Source: Streptomyces sp. NBC_01262
Lineage (GTDB): Bacteria > Actinomycetota > Actinomycetes > Streptomycetales > Streptomycetaceae
Assembly (NCBI RefSeq): GCF_036226365.1
Contig: NZ_CP108462.1
Coordinates: 7,980,001-8,044,000, forward strand
Reading direction: 5' to 3'
Length of the DNA stretch: 64,000 nt
The position numbers and the translations under genes are program-made. Below the pieces are notes generated by a model. That model had not been told where the DNA came from and searched no databases. It was given only the letters and a program-made list of their open reading frames with translations. Below, piece by piece: positions 29,303-36,835 of this stretch (position 1 is the first letter of the stretch; each line of letters begins with the position of its first letter).

Positions 29303-30085
29303 ATGACCCCGATCCACTCCGCCGACCGCCTCCGCGAGGCCGGGCTCCCCGATCTGAGCCCGGTCCTCGCCGAACGGGGCCACCCGGTGCTGTTCGTCAC
29401 CGTCTCCGGTGCGCACCTCTACGGGTTCCCCTCGCGCGACTCGGACGTGGACCTGCGCGGCGTCCACCTCCTCCCCCTCGCCGACATCATCGGACTGCGC
29501 GAGGGCGACGAGACCCAGACCCGCATGTGGAACCGTGACGGCCTCGACCTCGACCTCGTCACCCACGACCTGCTCAAGTTCGCCCGCCTCATGCTCCGCC
29601 GCAACGGCTACGTTCTGGAGCAACTGCTGTCCCCGCTGGTGGTGCACACCACCGACGTCCACGCCCGGCTCATCGACCTGGCCCCCGGCGTCATCACCCG
29701 CCACCACGCCCACCACTACCGCGGCTTCGCCCGCACCCAGTGGGAGCTCTTCGAGAAGACCGGTGAGCTCAAGCCGCTGCTCTACACCTTCCGCGTCCTC
29801 CTCACCGGTATCCACCTCATGCACACCGGTTCCGTCGAGGCGCACCTCCCCACCCTGCTCGACACGGGCATCCCCGCGCCCTCCTACGTCCGCGAGCTCA
29901 TCCAGGACAAGGCCCTCGCCGAGCACAGCCTCGCCGAGGACCTGGACGCCAAGCGCCTGCGCGCCGACGTCGAAGCCCTCCACACCGTCCTCGACCAGGC
30001 CCAGGAAGCCTCCCCCCTCCCGGACGAGGCGACCGCCTACGACGCCCTGCACGACCTCGTCGTCCGGACCCGGGTGACCGCGTGA
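29303..30085 (+). CDS. Pol-beta-fold nucleotidyltransferase (COG3541/RlaP-like)
   Basis: A 260-residue protein of the predicted nucleotidyltransferase family PF10127. The catalytic site is readable as SGAHLYGFPSRDSDVDLRG: Ser-Gly (35-36) for the nucleotide phosphates, then Asp48 and Asp50 as metal ligands. The rest is helical, with a conserved LRRNGYVLEQLLSPLVV and H-rich RHHAHHYRGFA. Families of this kind have been linked to RNA repair with RNA ligases, and others to adenylylation. The stop overlaps the start of the ADP-ribosylglycohydrolase gene (GTGA), so both proteins are made together. Weak ribosome site; ATG 29303. Confidence 0.82.
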   Translation: MTPIHSADRLREAGLPDLSPVLAERGHPVLFVTVSGAHLYGFPSRDSDVDLRGVHLLPLADIIGLREGDETQTRMWNRDGLDLDLVTHDLLKFARLMLRRNGYVLEQLLSPLVVHTTDVHARLIDLAPGVITRHHAHHYRGFARTQWELFEKTGELKPLLYTFRVLLTGIHLMHTGSVEAHLPTLLDTGIPAPSYVRELIQDKALAEHSLAEDLDAKRLRADVEALHTVLDQAQEASPLPDEATAYDALHDLVVRTRVTA

Positions 30086-31092
30086 GGCGTGCCGCGACCG
30101 GCGCCCTCGTCGGGCTGGCGCTCGGCGACGCGCTCGGTTTCCCCACCGAGTTCAACGACGTGCCGTCCATCCTCGCCAAATGCGGCCCCTGGCGGGGCAT
30201 GGACCTGCCCCGGCCCGCCTTCGTCACCGACGACACCCAGATGACGCTCGCACTCGGGCGTGGCCTCCGTACCGCCCTGGCCCGCGGCCCGCTCGCCCCG
30301 CTCCGGCTGATCCGGCCCGTGCGCGAGGAGTACGTCGAGTGGTGGCGCTCGCCCGACAACAACCGCGCCCCCGGCCGCACCTGCCTCGTCGCCTGCGAAC
30401 GCCTCAGCCACGACGGCCTGCCCTGGCAGGAGGCCAGCCAGACCGGCTCCAAAGGCTGCGGCGCGAACATGCGGGTCGCCCCGCTCGGCCTTGTCCCGGG
30501 GCTTGACGACGAGGTCCGCGCCGGCGCCGCGCAGCTCCAGTCCGCCCTCACCCACGGGCACCCCACCGCCCTCGCCGCGAGCGATCTCACCGCCCAGGCC
30601 GTTTTCCTGCTCGCCCAGGGCGCACGCCCGGATGAGCTGGTCCGGCTGCTGCGCGAGTACGCCACCGTCAACCGCGCGGTCTACCACCAGCGCTGGCTCG
30701 GCGACCTTTGGCAGCACGCCCACGATCACGGCGCCGTGCCCTTCATCACCCGCGGCTGGGACGAGTGCCTCGCCGTCCTCGACCGCCTCGACGCGGCCCT
30801 CGCCGCCCCCGATCCCGAAGCCGACCCCTGCCTCGCCACGGGCGCCGGCTGGATCGCCGAGGAAGCGCTGGCCACGGCTCTGCTGTGCTTCCTGCTCTTT
30901 CCGGACGAGCCCGTCACCGCGATCCGGCGGGCCGCGTGCACGTCGGGCGACTCGGACTCGATCGCTTGTCTGGCGGGCGCCTTCGCCGGGGCCTACGGCG
31001 GCGTTGAGGTCTGGCCGGGTGAGTGGGTCGAGCGGATCGAGTACGGCGAGGAACTGCTTGCGCTCGGCGCGCTCTGGGACGGCGTCGAGTAG
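30082..31092 (+). CDS. ADP-ribosylglycohydrolase family protein
   Basis: A 336-residue all-helical hydrolase (DraG/ARH fold). The N-terminal ATGALVGLALGDALGFPTEF and TDDTQMT (residues 49-55), plus the C-terminal TSGDSDSIACLAGAFAGA, provide the paired Asp/Thr ligands of the two metal ions that bind ADP-ribose. It should remove ADP-ribose from proteins, or possibly from nucleic-acid ends or bases. GTG 30082 overlaps the nucleotidyltransferase stop. The coupling of these two families is the interesting point. The Nudix ADP-ribose pyrophosphatase at 20191 could take the product further. Confidence 0.87.
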   Translation: MRRAATGALVGLALGDALGFPTEFNDVPSILAKCGPWRGMDLPRPAFVTDDTQMTLALGRGLRTALARGPLAPLRLIRPVREEYVEWWRSPDNNRAPGRTCLVACERLSHDGLPWQEASQTGSKGCGANMRVAPLGLVPGLDDEVRAGAAQLQSALTHGHPTALAASDLTAQAVFLLAQGARPDELVRLLREYATVNRAVYHQRWLGDLWQHAHDHGAVPFITRGWDECLAVLDRLDAALAAPDPEADPCLATGAGWIAEEALATALLCFLLFPDEPVTAIRRAACTSGDSDSIACLAGAFAGAYGGVEVWPGEWVERIEYGEELLALGALWDGVE

Positions 31093-31447
31093 CGTCTGCG
31101 GTTTCCGGCGGTAGGGGGCAAGCCCCTGGACCCCTGAACTTGTCCTTCAACTGCGCCGGTTGCCCGGCTCAGGCCCGGTGTGCATCGCTGATGGTTCCCG
31201 CAGGACACCGAGGGCCTGTGGGCGACGTAGTGCGCTTCCGGACCGACTCAACGGTGCATCAGCGCCTTTCGGCGTTCGGGCTCGGCGCGGCGAGGTCTTC
31301 GGCTGTGGCACCGACGAGTGGCGGAACGCCTGACCCCTACGGGACCTCACGCCTTTGAGGCCGACCTCGTCACAGGCCCCTGCGTAACGCTCACCCGCAA
31401 CTCAGTGTGCACGCCCCACAAAACCCTGAGCCAGAGCCGCTGAGCGG
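31093..31447. other. 355-bp gap without recognisable gene
   Basis: Open frames exist on both strands but none has a ribosome site, typical codon use or a recognisable product. GC content falls slightly here, at the edge of the accessory patch that runs to about 34228. Confidence 0.5.
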
Positions 31448-32314
31448 TCAGGCCAGGAAGTCGGTGAGGGTGTCCAGCCATGCGCGGGGCTGGTCGATGT
31501 GGGCCATGTGGCCCGCTTCCTCAATGATCACGGCGCGGGCGGAGGGGATCAGCTTCGTTGCCTCCTCAGCCAAGGTCGCGGGGAAGGTCATGTCCTGCCG
31601 CCCGTGGAGCAAGAGCAGGGGCAAGCCGAGGGCGGACAGCCGCTGGGCTGCGTCGTCGGGCCGGGCGCCGGGCAGAATCCCGGACTGCCAGGGCCGCATC
31701 CACTCGCCGGAGAAGTGGATGGCTGCAAGGCGGTCCAGGTAGCCAGGGAGCGCTTCCGCCCGCCAGACGTTCGCCGGGGCCGAGGCGACGGCGGCCGCCC
31801 GGGTGAGTTCAGCCCCGGACAGGAACGGGTCGGACCACACGGCGGCCTCTGCGGCAAGCCGTTCGGTGCGCTCGTGCCAGCCTTCGAAGGCGTTCGTCGG
31901 CACCGGTAGGACGCTGCTGGACGCGACGGCCAGACGACGGACCCGCTCGGGAAAGGCCAGGGCGAGCCGTTGGGCAATCAGCCCTCCGTAGGAGAAGCCG
32001 AGAACGTCGACCTGCGCGATGCCCAGGACGTCCAAGACGACGGCGAGATCGCCCATCGCTGCGGCCGGGGTGTACTGCTCGTCCGCCAGACCACGAGTCG
32101 AACGACCGCAACCGCGCAGATCGGGCAGCACCACCCGGCGGTCGGTCAGCTGGGCGAGCGGCTCCCGCAGGTATGTGTGATCCCAGTCCGGTCCCCCGTG
32201 GATCACGAGCAGAGTGCGCTCATGAGGACCCGAACTCTGCGCGACAAAGAGTTCCACGGCTGGCTCAGTGGACACGGAGATGGTGCTCGTGGTGAACATC
32301 GCGCCAGTCTTCAC
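31448..32314 (-). CDS. Alpha/beta hydrolase, proline iminopeptidase-like
   Basis: A 288-residue hydrolase with HGGPDWDHTYL (oxyanion HGGP motif as in proline iminopeptidases), nucleophile elbow GFSYGG with Ser, acid in LLHGRQD and terminal EEAGHMAHID. Active-site complete, so probably functional. Substrate unknown: peptidase, esterase and lactonase are all possible. The start is uncertain: GTG 32314 or ATG 32299, neither with a good ribosome site. The neighbours are decayed genes, so this may be a recent or poorly kept acquisition. Confidence 0.78.
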   Translation of the reverse strand: MKTGAMFTTSTISVSTEPAVELFVAQSSGPHERTLLVIHGGPDWDHTYLREPLAQLTDRRVVLPDLRGCGRSTRGLADEQYTPAAAMGDLAVVLDVLGIAQVDVLGFSYGGLIAQRLALAFPERVRRLAVASSSVLPVPTNAFEGWHERTERLAAEAAVWSDPFLSGAELTRAAAVASAPANVWRAEALPGYLDRLAAIHFSGEWMRPWQSGILPGARPDDAAQRLSALGLPLLLLHGRQDMTFPATLAEEATKLIPSARAVIIEEAGHMAHIDQPRAWLDTLTDFLA

Positions 32315-32415
32315 CGTTCAGCTGGCGCGGCCCCCGTGGGGGGAAAAGAGCACGCAGGGGAACCGTCGCGAGACTCAGTGGCTGTTCGGGCCCAGCTCTG
32401 CATACGTTCGGCCGC

Positions 32416-33160
32416 ATGGCTGACGACTGCTTCGTGCATCCACGGCTCGCCGCGATCTACGATCCGCTCGACCCCGACCGCAGCGACCTCCATGCGTACC
32501 TGCAGATGGCAGAAGAGTTCGAGGCGCAACGAGTACTGGACATCGGTTGCGGCACAGGGGTGTTCGCGCTTCTCCTGGCCGACCGCGGGACCGAGGTCGT
32601 CGGTGTGGATCCCGCCCGGGCGTCCATCGACGTCGCTCGGGCCAAGCCGGGAAGTGAGCGAGTGCGCTGGATCTGCGGCGACGCGACAGACCTCCCACTG
32701 CTGCGGGTTGACCTCGCGACGATGACAGCGAATGTCGCCCAGGCCATCGCTGATCCGCAGGCATGGCAGAGGACGCTACGGGGAGCCCACGAAGCGCTGC
32801 GTCCTGGCGGGCGTCTGGTCTTCGAGACGCGCGATCCGGCCAGACGCGCCTGGGAAGAGTGGACCCGCGAGAACTCCTAGCGCGTGACCGAGATCCCAGG
32901 CACCGGCTCGGTCGAGAGCTGGGTTGAGTTGATCGAGGTGAGCCTGCCTCTGGTGACGTTCCGCTGGACCTACGGGTTCGAGGTGGACGGACAGGTGCTG
33001 ACGTCGGATTCGACGCTGCGCTTCCGCGAGCGGGAGGAAGTCGAGCGGGACCTGGAGGCGCACGGATACGTGGTGGATGACGTTTGCGATGCGCCCGACC
33101 GCCCAGGAAAGGAGTTCGTCTTCCTGGCGCGACGTCCGTTAGCGGATCTGTACGTCAAAC
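32416..33160 (+). pseudogene. Class I SAM methyltransferase broken by an in-frame amber codon
   Basis: Residues 1-154 encode a clear methyltransferase: VLDIGCGTGVFALLLAD (SAM motif I), VVGVDPA (motif II), ICGDATDLPL, and LRPGGRLVFETRDPARRAWEEW. A TAG at 32878-32880 then interrupts the frame. The same frame continues from 32881 with TEIPGTGSVESWVELIEVSLPLVTFRWTY and TLRFREREEVERDLEAHGY through EFVFLARRP, exactly the missing C-terminal half. Beyond 33140 the frame runs into the convergent gene, so the original stop is lost too. TACGTT lies 7 nt before ATG 32416. A sequencing error at the TAG cannot be excluded. Confidence 0.75.
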
Positions 33161-33481
33161 TCAGTCGGTCCAGTGGAAGAGGATCCAGCCGACTACGGCC
33201 GCAGTCACCAGGGCGAAGCCGCCCAGAAGGAAGCTCAGCAGGATCCGCGGGGCGCGCCACCGCCTCCGGTGCGGCAGTAGCCAGAGCGCTATCAAGGCCG
33301 CGTCCGCCACGGCGAGCCCGACCGTCTGTGGGTTCAGCGCCCTGTCAGCCTGCGCCATGCCCGACCAGATGGCCAGCACGGGCGCCGCGATGACGGACGC
33401 GACCAGCGGGGCCACCCACCAGTGCTGATCGGTCTCGGGGACGGGGACCGGGACCTCGGATTCTGGGACAGTCGGTGTCAT
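33161..33481 (-). CDS. Small membrane protein, unknown function
   Basis: A 106-residue protein starting MTPTVPESEVPVPVPETDQHWW. Three predicted membrane helices: APLVASVIAAPVLAIWSGMA, VGLAVADAALIALWLLP, and ILLSFLLGGFALVTAAVVGWILF. The architecture recalls small Streptomyces DUF2537-like membrane proteins, but I cannot place it. The start at 33481 is chosen to keep the acidic head; a longer frame to 33523 adds only Arg/Pro residues. It overlaps the decayed 3' end of the methyltransferase on the other strand. Confidence 0.6.
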   Translation of the reverse strand: MTPTVPESEVPVPVPETDQHWWVAPLVASVIAAPVLAIWSGMAQADRALNPQTVGLAVADAALIALWLLPHRRRWRAPRILLSFLLGGFALVTAAVVGWILFHWTD

Positions 33482-33592
33482 GCCCGCAGGGTGCGGCCTG
33501 GCGCCGCGCGGCCGTATCCGCATTGGTACTCAGGACATACTCGTCCCTGGCACTCACCCCGGGCGCCCGCCGGGCTCGAAGAACCGCCGCGG

Positions 33593-33855
33593 CTACGCCG
33601 AGGCGCGGCGGACCCGGATCAGGAATCCTCGACGCAGGCAGTGTCCGGGTCGGGCGGGAGCGTTGTGTGGCGCGCGGCGGCGGCGGTTTCGGAGGCGAGG
33701 CGGGTGAACCAGGACTCGATGTGGGGCCAGGGGACTTCGCCTCGCTTGATGGCGAGGGGCCGGCCGAGGTGGAACTCGCCGGTGCGGAGGAGGTCGCGGG
33801 CGCTTCGCTTGCTTCGGGCCGCTGCGCCGGCCTCCGGCCGCCGGGCCGTGGGCAC
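33593..33855 (-). pseudogene. Remnant of a second nucleotidyltransferase, with a frameshift
   Basis: Only the C-terminus remains: ARDLLRTGEFHLGRPLAIKRGEVPWPHIESW, abridged, then LPPDPDTACVED, followed by a frame change to FLIRVRRASA and a stop at 33593. This is the C-terminal pattern of COG3541-type nucleotidyltransferases as I remember it. A single missing T near 33629 explains the frameshift. Upstream of about 33805 the coding signal is lost in GC-rich low-complexity DNA. The family assignment is from memory and moderately sure. Confidence 0.55.
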
Positions 33856-33998
33856 CGTCCGCGCCCCGGCCGGCTGAGGGGGGTTCCCCCACCCCGCCCC
33901 TTCCCACTGCGTCCGATCAGCGGCTGGCGCCGCGTGGCGGGCTCCGCCCGGACCCGCCGGGGGCTTCGCCCCCGGGCCCCCGGACGCCCTGCGGGCGT

Positions 33999-34189
33999 GT
34001 CCTCAAACGCCGGACGGGCTGAAAGTTGCCGTCCGGCTGGGAGGGGACATGCCGGGGTTCTCCCGCAGCGCGACGAGCGAGGATCCCGGGTAGGGACATG
34101 CAAGGTGGCAGAGTCGCGAGCGCCGAGGAGAGATCCCCGGTGGTGGCCCCGACCCCCAGACCGACCCAGCCCGTCCGGCGTTTGAGGAC
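33999..34189. repeat. Perfect 23-bp inverted repeat flanking 145 bp
   Basis: Positions 33999-34021 and 34167-34189 are exact reverse complements (core CTCAAACGCCGGACGGGCTG). Similar sequences with CCGTCCGGCGTTTGAGGAC occur in intergenic DNA of many Streptomyces genomes as I recall, so this is probably a dispersed repeat family rather than a transposon end. The enclosed DNA encodes nothing convincing. The stretch 33860-33998 before it is made of CCCCGGG-type low-complexity DNA. Confidence 0.85.
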
Positions 34190-34228
34190 GGAACCGGCAA
34201 CTATGGCCGGGGGCAACACAACGCCGCG

Positions 34229-34630
34229 CTACGCGAGGAGGATCTCGCCGCCCTTTACGGTGATCGGCTGCGCGGGGAGCGGGCGGGGAGCGGGGCCGGC
34301 GGCTACGGAGGCGTCGGCGATGCGGAATTTGCTGCCGTGGCAGGGGCAGTTGATGGTGCCGTCGGAGACGGTGCTGACGGTGCAGCCCTGGTGGGTGCAG
34401 ACGGCGGAGAAGGCTTTGAAGTCGCCCTGGGTGGGCTGGGTGACGACGACCTTCTGGTCGGCGAAGATCTTGCCGCCGCCGACGGGGACGTCGGCGGTCT
34501 TGGTCAGGGGCTTGCCGCCGTTGGACGCGGGCGGGGCGGAGGAGGCGGGCGGCGAGGTCTCGGCGCCGTATTTCGAGCAGCCGGCCAGGGCGGCCAGTGC
34601 GGTTGAGGTCAGGAGCAGGCGTCGCTTCAC
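34229..34630 (-). CDS. Rieske [2Fe-2S] lipoprotein
   Basis: A 133-residue exported protein. The signal sequence KRRLLLTSTALAALAGCSK has twin Arg and a lipobox (LAGC), so membrane anchoring by a lipid at Cys18 is likely. A Ser/Pro-rich linker follows. The Rieske fold has CTHQGC (Cys78, His80, Cys83) and CPCHGSKF (Cys95, Cys97, His98), complete for a [2Fe-2S] cluster plus the structural disulfide. GTG 34630 overlaps the stop of the DUF6529-type gene. It should pass electrons outside the membrane in partnership with that protein (inference). Confidence 0.9.
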   Translation of the reverse strand: MKRRLLLTSTALAALAGCSKYGAETSPPASSAPPASNGGKPLTKTADVPVGGGKIFADQKVVVTQPTQGDFKAFSAVCTHQGCTVSTVSDGTINCPCHGSKFRIADASVAAGPAPRPLPAQPITVKGGEILLA

Positions 34631-35226
34631 GTGGTGACTCCGGTCGTACGGAAGAACCACAGCGCCGAGGTCAGCCACAGCGCCGTGAGGACGGTGAAGA
34701 CGAGCCCGCCTATGACCGGGAGCAGCCAGCCGGGGATCCGTTCGGCGCGCAGGAGGAGCATTTTGGCGCTGAAGGCGCCGAAGAAGAAGCAGCCGAGGAG
34801 GGAGTGCCACATCACGCGGGTGCTGTACGTCTGGTAGCCGAAGGCGTAGAGGCAGTGGACGGCGACCGGGACGGCGAGGAGGAAGGCGATGCGGCCGGAC
34901 CAGCGGTGGAGGGCGCCGGTCCAGGAGGGGGCGCGGACACCGGGGAGCCTGCCGTACATCGCGAGGGCGGACAGCAACTGGATGAGGGCGAAGAAGAAGG
35001 CGCCGGTGGCCAGCCAGGACTTGACGGCGCCGGGGCTGGAGAAGCCGGCGAGGTTGAAGGCGGTGCCGGTGGGGTCGTGCACCTTGCCGTACACGCCGAG
35101 GCCGACCGCGACGGCGGCGGCGGCGAGGGCGGGGACCAGGTAGACCAGCGCGCGGGAGCCGCGTCGGCCGTCGCCGCCGGGCGGGGAGGGGAAGGAGGAC
35201 GTGCGGGCGTTCGGGTCGGCGCTCAT
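34627..35226 (-). CDS. DUF6529-type membrane protein, putative haem-binding
   Basis: A 199-residue protein with five predicted membrane helices (about 26-48, 68-92, 111-130, 138-160, 166-193). Three histidines lie in or next to helices (LHRWSG His107, VAVHCLY His124, MWHSLLG His141), arranged as in cytochrome b561/ferric-reductase-like proteins. I therefore suspect haem binding. It is the middle gene of three with very short gaps and is translationally coupled to the Rieske gene. Confidence 0.75.
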   Translation of the reverse strand: MSADPNARTSSFPSPPGGDGRRGSRALVYLVPALAAAAVAVGLGVYGKVHDPTGTAFNLAGFSSPGAVKSWLATGAFFFALIQLLSALAMYGRLPGVRAPSWTGALHRWSGRIAFLLAVPVAVHCLYAFGYQTYSTRVMWHSLLGCFFFGAFSAKMLLLRAERIPGWLLPVIGGLVFTVLTALWLTSALWFFRTTGVTT

Positions 35227-35247
35227 GAGACTCCGGAACTCCTGGTC

Positions 35248-35919
35248 CTAGGGAACGACGGGCTTGGCGGTGAGCTGTTCGCCGTCGACGGTCACGGCGC
35301 CGGTCTGCGGGTCGATGGACGGGGCGGCGGACGGCTCGCCGTCGCGGTCGATGATCCCGACCTGCTTGCCGTCGGGGAGCACGATCCAGCCGCCCTCCAC
35401 CTTCGCGCCGCTCACGCGGGCGGTCGCCCGGTAGAGCCCGGACGGCTTGACGGCCTTGGCGGCGGTGAACTTCCAGGTGCGGCCGGGCAGTTCGACGGCG
35501 CCGGTGATGCGGCCGCCGGCCAGGGTCCCGGTCAGCGTCGAGCCCTTCGGGCTGCTGGTGAGCCGCATGGTGCCGTCGTCCGCGACGTCACCGCGCAGCC
35601 ATGCCTCTTTGGTGCGGCCGTCGCAGACATACGCGATCGCCTTGCCGTCGCGTACGGCGATCGCGACGCTGGCGGTCCGGTCCGCCGTACGGCCGGCGTA
35701 GTCCGCGTTGGGCGCCGGAGAGGCGCTGGGAGTGGGAGTCGGGCTGGGGCTCGCGGTCGGGCTTGCGCTTGGGGTCGGGGTCGGCGGCACCGGAGAGGGG
35801 GCGCTGTCGCCGTACGACGACTTGCCGGATCCTGTCGTCGCGTTGAGCGACAGCATGACCAGCGCGAGCACCAGCCCCGCCAGCAGGGTGTAGAGCGGTC
35901 CAGAACGCTTAGTGGCCAC
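35248..35919 (-). CDS. Membrane-anchored exported protein with PT-rich linker
   Basis: A 223-residue protein: short cytoplasmic head, one membrane helix (LYTLLAGLVLALVMLSLNA), a SPVPPTPTPSASPTASPSPT-type linker, and an extracytoplasmic domain. The domain has beta-sandwich-like features (VAIAVRDGKAIAYVCDGRTKEAWLRGDV, abridged; GTLAGGRITGAVELPG). It resembles a conserved Streptomyces protein without known function. The GTG start at 35919 is chosen so that the helix follows directly. It heads the operon with the membrane protein and the Rieske lipoprotein. Confidence 0.75.
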   Translation of the reverse strand: MATKRSGPLYTLLAGLVLALVMLSLNATTGSGKSSYGDSAPSPVPPTPTPSASPTASPSPTPTPSASPAPNADYAGRTADRTASVAIAVRDGKAIAYVCDGRTKEAWLRGDVADDGTMRLTSSPKGSTLTGTLAGGRITGAVELPGRTWKFTAAKAVKPSGLYRATARVSGAKVEGGWIVLPDGKQVGIIDRDGEPSAAPSIDPQTGAVTVDGEQLTAKPVVP

Positions 35920-35980
35920 AGGGCAATGGAAGCGGATGGGGAAAGCCCGCGTCCAGGGGCGCACCGTCACGAAGGGGGAA

Positions 35981-36343
35981 TTACGACCAAAGAGCGAGCC
36001 CCACGGCCTTGCCGTCCTCGTCCCACTGGACCTCCATCATCCCGGCGACCGCGCTGCGGTTGACGCGCCCGTAGATGTGCGGGAAGAGCGTGGCCCCGGG
36101 CGACCCGGGCGGCGGCGCCGGGGCGGCGGCCTCGAAGACGAGCTCGGCGTCCAGTGCCGCCTCGTCGATGAGCAGGGCCATCAGCGGGCGGACGGCGTCC
36201 CTGTAGAAGGCGTTGGCGACCGCCAGGGTCGTCGCCTCGTCGGGCGAGCAGTGGACGAAGCCTTCCTGGGCGAGGGAGGCGGGGGCGTACGGGCGGTCCG
36301 GATCGCGCAGCCAGTCGTCGAGCGGCACCAGGTGGAGGATCAT
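35981..36343 (-). CDS. DUF952 family protein
   Basis: A 120-residue protein with the DUF952 pattern: ILHLVPLDDW, EGFVHCSPDEATTLAVANAFY, LLIDEAALDAELVFE, FPHIYGRVNRSAV. The FVHCS motif with nearby His/Asp recalls RES/ADP-ribosyltransferase-like folds. Known members are small, cytosolic and uncharacterised. ATG 36343; the head of a longer frame to 36787 is a shadow of aroH. It is transcribed divergently from aroH. Confidence 0.85.
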   Translation of the reverse strand: MILHLVPLDDWLRDPDRPYAPASLAQEGFVHCSPDEATTLAVANAFYRDAVRPLMALLIDEAALDAELVFEAAAPAPPPGSPGATLFPHIYGRVNRSAVAGMMEVQWDEDGKAVGLALWS

Positions 36344-36472
36344 GCCCAAAGTTCTACCGGGCCCGGCTGCGCCCCGCTGCCCCGTCTCGCTGGGCGGTCG
36401 GGGAGGCGGCACGGGAGGGCCCGCGACTACGCTGATCAGGTACGTGCGGCAGGCAGGCGAAGGAGCAGTGAC

Positions 36473-36835
36473 GTGGCGGTACGAGCGGTCCGCGGAGCCG
36501 TCCAGCTTGAGCGGGACGAGGCGGAGCACATGCAGGAGCAGGTGTCGGACCTGCTCACCGCCATCCTGGAGCGCAACAGCTTCGACGTGGACGACCTGAT
36601 CAGCGTGATCTTCACGGCCACTCCCGACCTGCACAGCGACTTCCCGGCGGTCGCCGCCCGCAAGCTCGGCATCACCGACGTACCGCTGGTCTGCGCGCAG
36701 GAGCTGGATGTCGCGGGCGCGATGCCCCGGGTCGTACGGATACTCGCGCATGTCGAGACCGGCCTCGCCAAGAGCGGGGTCTCCCACGTCTACCTCGGCG
36801 CCGCGGCCGCCCTGCGCAAGGACATCGCCCAGTGA
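36473..36835 (+). CDS. aroH: Chorismate mutase, AroH class
   Basis: A 120-residue trimeric-type chorismate mutase that rearranges chorismate to prephenate. Conserved features are VRAVRGAVQLERDE at the start, the SVIFTATPDLHSDFPAVAARKLG central segment (abridged) and PRVVRILAHVET with VYLGAAAALRKD at the end. GTG 36473 has AGGAG 8 nt upstream. Its stop overlaps tyrA (GTGA), placing two successive steps to tyrosine in one translational unit. Confidence 0.93.
   Translation: MAVRAVRGAVQLERDEAEHMQEQVSDLLTAILERNSFDVDDLISVIFTATPDLHSDFPAVAARKLGITDVPLVCAQELDVAGAMPRVVRILAHVETGLAKSGVSHVYLGAAAALRKDIAQ

Noticed and set aside
27926..30052. 708-codon minus-strand frame across rluB and the nucleotidyltransferase gene
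   Set aside because: Shadow of two real genes and the gap between them; amino acid make-up (Gly/Val/Glu) is typical of antisense frames in GC-rich DNA.
33475..34185. Plus-strand frame of 236 codons
   Set aside because: Covers the nucleotidyltransferase remnant and the inverted repeat with Arg/Gly/Pro-rich residues only; no start signal.
31093..34228. Eroded patch as a genomic island with mobile genes
   Set aside because: No integrase, transposase or tRNA boundary is visible; only decay, one inverted repeat and mildly lower GC, so I report pieces and not an island.
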